This document shows, one piece after another, positions 15,157-21,248 of a DNA stretch of 21,454 nt (within the stretch, counting starts at the first letter, position 1; each line of letters begins with the position of its first letter). The notes beneath the pieces were generated by a model. The model worked only from the letters and a program-made list of their open reading frames with translations, was not told where the DNA came from and ran no database searches. The position numbers and the translations under genes are program-made. The DNA is taken from NCBI GenBank assembly GCA_030625905.1, contig DAOUQA010000006.1, positions 1-21,454 on the forward strand, written 5' to 3'. The stretch comes from Kiritimatiellales bacterium. Its GTDB lineage: Bacteria > Verrucomicrobiota > Kiritimatiellia > Kiritimatiellales > Pontiellaceae.

Positions 15157-15510
15157 ATATATACTCCTAAAAAAGACAAGCGCAGGAGAATAGTTATCCC
15201 CTACACATATCGCAAGCGAAAGATTTCACTTTTATTCAGTTTATTCCTCGTTTCGCGCTTCTCGCGGCGATCAATGCTTGCGCCACACTCCACACGAACT
15301 TCGGAGAAAAGGACGTACAATAGAGAGTTCACCGGAAGATACCAGATAAAAAACTGCCAAATTTTGGAACCGTGTCCGACGCGAGGAAAAACATGATATG
15401 CGGTAAAAAATAGCATCAGAGGATGGAGGGCTGAGATCAGAAGATGGAACAGAATTACGAAACTGCAAATCGGTGATCCACACCGTTGCCCATCCCTTGT
15501 CAAACAAACG
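15157..15510 (-). promoter_or_regulatory. Leader/promoter region of the ribosomal block; no gene seen
   Basis: This 354-bp spacer between the symporter gene and rpsL must contain the promoter of the ribosomal operon unless it is read through. A perfect TTGACA lies at 15503-15498 on the minus strand but lacks a convincing -10 at normal spacing; a TATCAT near 15392 lacks a -35. Near rpsL, CTCCT and the AGGAG ribosome-binding site (15188-15184 and 15168-15164) could pair. An imperfect direct repeat ATCAGAGGATGG / ATCAGAAGATGG lies at 15415 and 15436. Open frames of 78-107 codons here look non-coding. Confidence 0.4.
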
Positions 15511-17793
15511 CTATGCGCTTTCAATCGAGGCCCTCTTTTTCCCGCCAGTTAGCAGACTGACCAAGCATCCACTCGCAACCCCGGTGATCAGTGAACAAGG
15601 CATGATCCAGATAAAACTGAGCCCCAGAAACTCGTAGAAGGCGATCGCGACGGCCACCGCCACGCTGACTGCGGCACCGGCCCACACTCCCGCCGTGTTG
15701 GCAAACGGCACAAACATCGCCATGAAAAACAGCAGGAACAGAGGCGCAACCAGAAGGTTCCCAACCTTGTTGATGACTTCCATCAAATTCCCCTGCACAT
15801 TGTCAACCAACAGGCTTAAGGCAACAATGGCTGCACCAATCCCCCAGGAAACAGCTCGGGCACGTTTTATATGAAACTTTTCATCGAGCTTCTTCTCTCC
15901 GAAGCGATCCAAAAAATCGACGGTGATGATTGTGCCGACCGAGTTCAATCCGGAAGAAAGGCTCGACATGGCGGCGGCTAGCAACGCCGCCACAACCAGA
16001 CCGGTGATTCCAACCGGCAAAGTACTGATGATAAACCGAGGAAAAACCTGATCGGCATGCGTGCGAACATTCATGCCATCGGCTAGCTCTTGAGGATTGG
16101 CAATGAAATAGCTGATCAGGGCAAATCCCAGCAACGCGAGCAGAACCTGCACCAGTACGCTGGCGCCCATTGAGATGGTGAAGGCCGAACGAGCCTCCTT
16201 AACACTGCCCGTAGATAGATAGCGCTGTACCGCCATTTGGTCGGATCCCGCCGTGCAAATATTCCAGAAAAAAAACATCATGATGGCTCCGGCAAACGTA
16301 ATCCGGGCATCGGAATCGAACCAGAGAACCGCCGAATCCCAGTTGGGGTCCCACTGGGTCGGGAACCATGAAAATCCGCCGAAGTGTACGCTGATCAGAA
16401 TAATGGATAGAATCGCGCCAAAGAAGAGAATGAACGTCTGGATGACATCGGTCAAGATCACCGCTTTCAGGCCACCCATGGAGGTGTAGACAACGGTAAT
16501 CGCACCGAGCAAGAAACAGACCAGCGGAAAATATTTCGGATCCAAACCCAGCACCGGGCCAAGCACTGCTTTCGTGGTGATGTAGATAATCATCGCCATC
16601 CACATCAATCGAAGGGCCAGAAAGAAGAAACTGCCCAGCACCCGGACACTCGGCCCCATATGCATTTCCAGAATCTCGTTGGCACTAGTGACCCGTATTT
16701 TCATAAATGCCGGGATAAGGAACCAGCCCACGACCCAAATAACCAGCGGAATCACGAGCAGCCCAGCGGAAATCATCGGCCCGTGTTTGATGATTTCCCC
16801 GGGATATGCCATGTACGTAATCGTACTCAAGAGCGTGGCAAAGAGAGATAAACCCACCATCCACGATTTCATATCCCGCCCACCCAGCAGGTAGTCATCA
16901 ATCGTTTTGGTTTTTCGGCTGTAATGCCATCCAATCAGAAGCATGCTAAGGGCATAGCCAAGAATCACTACCCAATCCAGAATCCCTATGCCCAAATCCT
17001 GCCGCCGTTCGATCCGCAAAAGCGCACTTGCCGCATAGATCCGCACATCCGGACCGATGTCCTTGAGTAGCGGCAACAGCAGGCTCCGGTCGTCCGGTGT
17101 TCCGAATCTACCCAACATCTGGCAGGCATCCCTGCGTGGTCTCACATCTTCACTCTTCAGTGCAGACAATACCTGCATCCGTCCATCCGCCGCCAGCCAG
17201 TCCTCTTTCGATACAGGCTGTAGCTGTTTTTTGCAAAAAGTGGCTCGCAGCGCAGTTACCGAATCGTCGGACTGTTCCAAGCTTTCAAGTTCCGCAACCG
17301 CTTCTGTACGGCCGTTTTGTGCCAATACCCAGAAGGCAAAAGGATCCTGCGCTTCCGATGCATACTGCGCAACGGATGCCTGCTCTTCATCGCTCAACCC
17401 AACCTGCAGCTTGCCCATCGTCTCGATTGCGTGCATCCGATCCGGAGCATCCGAATCAAAGAAAATGGTCTTGATCTTCCCGATCAACTCCGCACGCTCA
17501 TGGGGCGATGCCGTGGCACGAGCGAGCACCCGCCAGATGCCGATCCGGTACTTGGGCTGATCGCCGTGCCGAACCAGCTCCTGCCGAAACGCCACCTCCA
17601 CCCCTTCGGGATAGCCCATCTGCAACAACGCCTCGGCGGCATGCACCTTGACCCATTGATCCGCATCGTGCAGCTCGTGCCGCAAGACCTCGATGGCATG
17701 CGGGCGAACGACTTCGAAACCCGGGTCTTCCGCAAAGAGCGGGCTCAGGAATGTTGTGAACAGAAATACCGGAATTAAAAACAACCTACGCAT
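15511..17793 (-). CDS. Sodium:solute symporter with secreted N-terminal HEAT-repeat domain
   Basis: Predicted Na+-coupled importer. From the ATG at 17793 the product is 760 residues: a signal peptide (1-21, MRRLFLIP...SPLFA), alpha-helical HEAT-like repeats (about 22-264, e.g. HDADQWVKVHAAEALLQMG and LKDIGPDVRIYAASALLRI), then about 13 membrane helices of the SSS/SLC5 LeuT fold from residue 269. SSS hallmarks include YLLGGRDM, YTSMGGLKAVILTDVIQ, GSDQMAVQRYLS and AAAMSSLSSGLNS (sodium-site region). The ATG at 17793 is chosen over one 22 codons upstream because GGGAG precedes it and a signal peptide follows directly. It ends a five-gene catabolic run, 46 bp after the dehydrogenase. Substrate unknown; a sugar or sugar acid is inferred from neighbours. 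Confidence 0.9.
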   Translation of the reverse strand: MRRLFLIPVFLFTTFLSPLFAEDPGFEVVRPHAIEVLRHELHDADQWVKVHAAEALLQMGYPEGVEVAFRQELVRHGDQPKYRIGIWRVLARATASPHERAELIGKIKTIFFDSDAPDRMHAIETMGKLQVGLSDEEQASVAQYASEAQDPFAFWVLAQNGRTEAVAELESLEQSDDSVTALRATFCKKQLQPVSKEDWLAADGRMQVLSALKSEDVRPRRDACQMLGRFGTPDDRSLLLPLLKDIGPDVRIYAASALLRIERRQDLGIGILDWVVILGYALSMLLIGWHYSRKTKTIDDYLLGGRDMKSWMVGLSLFATLLSTITYMAYPGEIIKHGPMISAGLLVIPLVIWVVGWFLIPAFMKIRVTSANEILEMHMGPSVRVLGSFFFLALRLMWMAMIIYITTKAVLGPVLGLDPKYFPLVCFLLGAITVVYTSMGGLKAVILTDVIQTFILFFGAILSIILISVHFGGFSWFPTQWDPNWDSAVLWFDSDARITFAGAIMMFFFWNICTAGSDQMAVQRYLSTGSVKEARSAFTISMGASVLVQVLLALLGFALISYFIANPQELADGMNVRTHADQVFPRFIISTLPVGITGLVVAALLAAAMSSLSSGLNSVGTIITVDFLDRFGEKKLDEKFHIKRARAVSWGIGAAIVALSLLVDNVQGNLMEVINKVGNLLVAPLFLLFFMAMFVPFANTAGVWAGAAVSVAVAVAIAFYEFLGLSFIWIMPCSLITGVASGCLVSLLTGGKKRASIESA

Positions 17794-17839
17794 GGATCGA
17801 TCTCCCTTATTTGGCGGTGCATCCACGGTCTTGAAAGAA

Positions 17840-18622
17840 TCAGGCATGCATGCCACCATCCATCAAGATATTTTCGCCGTTGACATAGGCGGAAGCCTGC
17901 GAGGCCAGAAAAACCACCACGCCCTTGATGTCGTCGTTGTTGGCCAAACGCCCGACCGGCACTTTTTTGGTGTAGTTTTCAATAAACCGTTCCGGCTGAC
18001 CGGAAAAGATACCGCCGGGGCTGACGGCATTGACCCGGATATTTTTATCGGCAAGCATTCGTGCGAAGTATCTCGTCAATGTAAGCATTCCTCCTTTGTG
18101 GAAGAAATAATCCGGAGGCATATCGCTCCATTCATCCGGCAACCCTTCATAATTTGAAAGATCGGGTCCAAACATGCCCATCATCGATGCAATGTTGACG
18201 ATGGCTCCGCCACCGCCCTGATCCATCAAATCCGCCATTTCGCGGGTAATGTCAAGCAAGCCCGTGGCATTGATATCCATGGAGAGTTTCCACTGCTCCA
18301 GAGACCCGTTATAGCCCTTCATCGGTCGTGCAACCGCACAGTTGACCAGAACGTCGAGTCGGCCGTATTGGTCCTTGATCTCCTGCTTCAGATTCATGAC
18401 CGAGTCATGGTCGGCCTGGTCGAGAAACATTGCCTCAACCTCAAGTCCCCTATCCCTGAAACCGGCGGCCACCTTTTCCCCTTCATCCAGAAAAGGGGAT
18501 GCGGTGACCACCTTTGCATCCGCTTCGGCAAGGCCTTCCGTAAGACACCGACCATACTTTCCCTCGCCGCCGGTAATCAATACAACCTTCTCTTTTAAGC
18601 TTAATAGTTCTTTGACGTGCAT
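17840..18622 (-). CDS. Short-chain dehydrogenase/reductase, SDR family
   Basis: NAD(P)-dependent oxidoreductase of 260 residues with a classical Rossmann fold. The cofactor loop reads TGGEGKYG (17-24), a variant of TG-x3-G-x-G. The acidic D69 region, N118 (DINATG), S146 (NIASMMG), Y172 and K176 (YFFHK) provide the catalytic tetrad, and VNAVSPGGI and YVNGENILMDGGM close the domain. S146 and Y172 are 26 residues apart, about twice the usual gap, so there is an insertion next to the active site. The neighbourhood (aldolase, anomerase, symporter) suggests oxidation or reduction of a sugar or sugar acid, comparable to KduD or 2-keto-3-deoxy-fuconate dehydrogenases, but substrate is not readable. 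Confidence 0.9.
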   Translation of the reverse strand: MHVKELLSLKEKVVLITGGEGKYGRCLTEGLAEADAKVVTASPFLDEGEKVAAGFRDRGLEVEAMFLDQADHDSVMNLKQEIKDQYGRLDVLVNCAVARPMKGYNGSLEQWKLSMDINATGLLDITREMADLMDQGGGGAIVNIASMMGMFGPDLSNYEGLPDEWSDMPPDYFFHKGGMLTLTRYFARMLADKNIRVNAVSPGGIFSGQPERFIENYTKKVPVGRLANNDDIKGVVVFLASQASAYVNGENILMDGGMHA

Positions 18623-18644
18623 TTTGATGCCCCTGTTTTAAAAC

Positions 18645-18696
18645 GTAGAGCAAGCGTCCCGCTTGCTTTTTTAAACGAGCGAGACGCTCGTTCTAC
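18645..18696. repeat. Double perfect hairpin between aldolase and dehydrogenase genes
   Basis: GCAAGCG-TCC-CGCTTGC (18650-18666) is followed by six T, and ACGAGCG-AGA-CGCTCGT (18675-18691) follows at once. The pair is framed by GTAGA (18645-18649) and TCTAC (18692-18696). The first hairpin plus T6 has the shape of a plus-strand intrinsic terminator; on the minus strand the second hairpin is followed only by TTTAAAAAAG. The aldolase TAG stop (18695-18693) is formed by the outer TCTAC arm. Confidence 0.65.
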
Positions 18697-19499
18697 TTTC
18701 CGCTGTAGATGCTTTCCGAGCCACCGGCCTGGGTGCCTTTAATTCCCGAAACGATTTCCTTGAAGTATTCACCCAGTCCATAGACATCCGCACCGACACT
18801 AATGAACTGGTAGCCCTCGTTGGCCAACTCATCAAAATTACCCACACTACCGGGCGTACCGGCGAACTTTCCGTGCTTGCGAGCCACCTCGGCAACGCGC
18901 TTACGGGTTTCGGAGATTTTAGGATTGTCCCACTGGCACGGCGTTCCAATTCCCTGACTGAAGTCAGCTGCGCCGAAAAACAGCATGTCGATGCCATCCA
19001 GCTTTGCGATCTCTTCGATCTCGTCCAGCGGCTCGGGATCCTCGATCTGGACAATCACAAACCGCTGGTCATTGGCCTGCTTGAGGTATTCTTCCGGAGG
19101 AAGCATGCAATAGGCACCGTCGGCATAGCCGCCATCGAGGGGCCGTCTTCCGACGGGATGGAATTTGGTGTAGTAGACAATCTTTTTAGCCTCTTCCAGA
19201 CTCATCAGGTGCGGAACCATAATGCCGGACGCATCCATTTCAAGTGGATGGATAAGGTCACTGTAACTGCCGCGCTTAACCCGCACCAACGTGTCCATAT
19301 CGTGCATTTTCGCTGCCCGGATATGGTTCAATATGACACTGTCTGTATGGGGAACATGTTCCATATCCAGCCAAACACAATCGTAGCCAGCCAATGCGGC
19401 GATCTCGGTTACCGCAGGATCTGAAAGATTCAACTTTACACAGGTGGCCACTTCGCCTGCCCGCATTTTCTTTAAAACTCGACTCGCTCTCATGTTCAT
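18693..19499 (-). CDS. HpcH/HpaI family aldolase
   Basis: Divalent-metal class II aldolase fold, 268 residues from the ATG at 19499. Members cleave 2-keto-3-deoxy sugar acids or related 4-hydroxy-2-oxo acids to pyruvate plus an aldehyde. Visible are WLDMEHVPH with catalytic H48, the conserved arginine in LVRVKRGS (about 73), IMVPHL, and the metal ligands E153 (QIEDPEPL) and D179 (GAADFSQGIG). A GTG three codons upstream is possible, but AAGGAG lies eight bases from the ATG. It starts 12 bp after the Gfo/Idh gene and likely shares its message. Exact substrate unknown; 2-dehydro-3-deoxy-glucarate or -rhamnonate aldolases are the nearest known types. Confidence 0.88.
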   Translation of the reverse strand: MNMRASRVLKKMRAGEVATCVKLNLSDPAVTEIAALAGYDCVWLDMEHVPHTDSVILNHIRAAKMHDMDTLVRVKRGSYSDLIHPLEMDASGIMVPHLMSLEEAKKIVYYTKFHPVGRRPLDGGYADGAYCMLPPEEYLKQANDQRFVIVQIEDPEPLDEIEEIAKLDGIDMLFFGAADFSQGIGTPCQWDNPKISETRKRVAEVARKHGKFAGTPGSVGNFDELANEGYQFISVGADVYGLGEYFKEIVSGIKGTQAGGSESIYSGK

Positions 19500-19511
19500 C
19501 ACAATCACTCC

Positions 19512-20429
19512 TTATGTTAAATCTATTTTTTTGCCGCCCTGCTCCAGGCTCTCTCTGGCACCCACAAGGGCATTGATGATGTTGTATGTTTTTAAAAAAT
19601 CCAACCGGGGTCGCCCCGCCTTGAAAGAGCGGATCACATCGACCATCTGGGCCCTGAAGCAGACATAGGCTCCGCCATGGTTAACATTCAAAACCCCTTG
19701 GTCGCCATAGATATTAAGTTCTCCGCCAGCGAGGCCCTCAAAAACATGGACGGTAGCCAAAATGCCGCCATCCAGCTCCAGATAGAGGGTATCCTTCCCC
19801 GACCCACCGATGTGCTGAACACTGAGAACCCTAGGGTCACCTAGGAATGCAATCATTCCTTCGAGATAATGAACGGCATATTTCCGAAGATCCTTGGCAC
19901 CAACGGCAACGGCCAGCTTAACCTTTCCAATGGTTGGAAGTTGTTCCCTCATGCTTTGGTTCCCGGCCGAATATCTCAAGGCGGAGCTGGACATGATAAA
20001 TTTGCCGTTTTCTACCTGCTCGGCGAAATAATTCAAATCCTCGCGATTAAACGCCAAGGGCTTGTCGATAAAGATCGGGACGTTGGCATCAATAAACGGC
20101 TTGGCCATGGCCTTGTGGTTTTCCGGATCATCCCGGGACAGAAAAACCGCATCCACGCTACCGATCAGATCTTCCATCTTATCAACCACGTTTTCAATAT
20201 GCGCGGCCTTTGCGACATGCCGCGACAGATCGTCATCCTGTGTCCAGATATGGGAAACCTGGGCACCTTCGATCCCAAGGGTATCCCTGTTGGCACCAAG
20301 ATAGGCCGGGATGGTGGGATAGCCGCAATCAGCCATTACCTCTTCGTTAAAGCCCCCATTGACAATCGCCGACCAGCTATACGGATGACCATTGCCCTCG
20401 CTTAGTCCTATTACCCCTAGATTCATCAT
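19512..20429 (-). CDS. Gfo/Idh/MocA family oxidoreductase, atypical nucleotide site
   Basis: Product of 305 residues with an N-terminal Rossmann-like domain and a C-terminal substrate domain. IDKPLA (121-126) is the D/E-K-P motif of the family, and GDPRVLSVQHIGG plus LDGGILATVHVFEG fit the C-terminal beta sheet. The N-terminus reads GVIGLSEGNGHPYSW where NAD(P) binders usually have G-x-G-x-x-G/A, so cofactor binding may be altered. AGGAGG lies eight bases from the first of two adjacent ATGs. Family members act on sugars, inositols and sugar acids; here the partners suggest a carbohydrate acid. Confident on family, not on reaction. Confidence 0.85.
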   Translation of the reverse strand: MMNLGVIGLSEGNGHPYSWSAIVNGGFNEEVMADCGYPTIPAYLGANRDTLGIEGAQVSHIWTQDDDLSRHVAKAAHIENVVDKMEDLIGSVDAVFLSRDDPENHKAMAKPFIDANVPIFIDKPLAFNREDLNYFAEQVENGKFIMSSSALRYSAGNQSMREQLPTIGKVKLAVAVGAKDLRKYAVHYLEGMIAFLGDPRVLSVQHIGGSGKDTLYLELDGGILATVHVFEGLAGGELNIYGDQGVLNVNHGGAYVCFRAQMVDVIRSFKAGRPRLDFLKTYNIINALVGARESLEQGGKKIDLT

Positions 20430-20467
20430 TCGTTTCAGCCTCCTGAATTCCTATCCAAAATATACCT

Positions 20468-20530
20468 AACCACGAAATACACGAAAGGGTGCGGACTGAT
20501 TTTTGCCACAAAAGAGCGCTGAGCACGCAA
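20468..20530. repeat. CACGAAA-word element upstream of the Gfo/Idh gene
   Basis: TAACCACGAAATACACGAAAGG carries CACGAAA at 20471 and 20480, a 9-bp step, followed by GCCACAAAAGAGCGCTGAGCACGCAAG with CACAAAA, CGCTGAG and CACGCAA variants. It fills most of the 108-bp gap between the YhcH-family and Gfo/Idh genes and is noncoding. Confidence 0.55.
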
Positions 20531-20537
20531 GTCCGCC

Positions 20538-20990
20538 TTAGACCCGCACCTTTACAACTATCTTGCGAACCGGCTTCGGTGCTTCAACGAAACGGCTCGG
20601 CTGATGCAGGTCATCGGGAAAAATCGCCGCAAAGCACCCCGGTTTGAGCAAAACCGTTGAGAAGAGTCGCGGAGCCTTGAACAAGGTCGCATCGCCCTGC
20701 TCGGAATAGGGCGTGTCAACCTCAAGATCCTTGTCCAAGGAAACATCCATAAGCTCTTCGCCCTCCAATAGCAGCTGGACATCGATATGGTTTTTGTGCC
20801 CCTCGAACTTAAGCTCCTCGGCGGCAAGGGTGGTGTAGCTCATGACGTTGGCGAAAATGTTGTCGCCATCGATTTCATATCGACCGTCCGGCTGGGACGG
20901 ATCAAACCCGATTGCAAAATCCAGTGCCTTGCGCAAAGGCTCCCCATCGCCGCAGTACCGGTCAATATTTTCAACTGTATCGTAAATCAT
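20538..20990 (-). CDS. YhcH/YjgK/YiaL family protein (NanQ/EbgC-like sugar anomerase)
   Basis: Cupin-like single-domain protein of 150 residues, the family length. Characterised relatives include NanQ (YhcH), which speeds sialic acid anomer conversion, and EbgC, TabA and YiaL. The metal-site signature FEGHKNHIDVQ gives E63, H65 and H68, and PDDLHQPS gives H129; LLEGEE and PGCFAAIFPDD are also typical. AAGGAG stands seven bases before the ATG. It is probably the first gene after a 258-bp repeat-rich spacer, and suggests that the imported compound exists as a cyclic sugar or sugar acid. Confidence 0.92.
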   Translation of the reverse strand: MIYDTVENIDRYCGDGEPLRKALDFAIGFDPSQPDGRYEIDGDNIFANVMSYTTLAAEELKFEGHKNHIDVQLLLEGEELMDVSLDKDLEVDTPYSEQGDATLFKAPRLFSTVLLKPGCFAAIFPDDLHQPSRFVEAPKPVRKIVVKVRV

Positions 20991-21001
20991 TGCTTATCTC
21001 C

Positions 21002-21095
21002 TTCTGTTGAAACGGTGCTTTGCACCTCGTTAAAGCCGTTGAAACATTCCATTCGTTCAAATCGTTGAAACGCGATCCTCGTTGAAGCCGTTATA
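21002..21095. repeat. GTTGAAAC-word element and hairpin upstream of the YhcH-family gene
   Basis: GTTGAAAC occurs at 21006, 21038 and 21064, with variants GTTAAAGCC and GTTGAAGCCGTT at about 21029 and 21081. Between the first two is a perfect hairpin GGTGC-TTT-GCACC (21014-21026). The block ends next to the ribosome-binding site of the YhcH-family gene and so would be in its 5' leader if the promoter lies further upstream. Confidence 0.55.
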
Positions 21096-21134
21096 ACTAA
21101 CAGAATAATTATGGACAAAATGATTCCTCCCGTT

Positions 21135-21246
21135 CGCCCTGTTTTCCTCATCCTGTCCATCCTGTTATCCGGTCAAAATATTCTTTGCGCTCTATGCGTT
21201 TTTTCATGGCTATCAAGAATTCGTGTTCATTTGCGTCCATTAGCGG
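21135..21246. repeat. ATCCTGT and ATTCGTG periodic-word elements
   Basis: Two word families lie back to back. ATCCTGT occurs at 21150 and 21159 with CCCTGTT at 21138. Then ATTCGTGTTC, ATTTGCGTCC and ATTAGCGGTT run head to tail at 21219, 21229 and 21239, an exact 10-bp period. TTTGCGCTCTATGCGTT at 21185 is a further variant between them. The last copy ends within a few bases of the aldo/keto reductase stop codon. Confidence 0.65.
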
Positions 21247-21248
21247 TT

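Noticed and set aside
15471..15485. Terminator after the symporter gene (CGGTG/CACCG hairpin)
   Set aside because: Five-base-pair stem with no T-tract on either strand; too weak to call.
15475..15503. Sigma-70 promoter for rpsL based on the perfect TTGACA at 15498-15503
   Set aside because: At 16-18 bp spacing the -10 candidates (GTGGAT, TGGATC, GGATCA) match the consensus poorly, so it was left as a note within the leader region.
15201..15524. Minus-strand open frames of 107 and 78 codons between the symporter and rpsL
   Set aside because: Overlap each other in different frames, start inside or right at the symporter end, have no ribosome-binding site, and look like chance frames in a leader region.
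21135..21246. CRISPR array
   Set aside because: Repeat units are 7-10 bp, degenerate and without unique spacers of 30-40 bp; no cas genes nearby.
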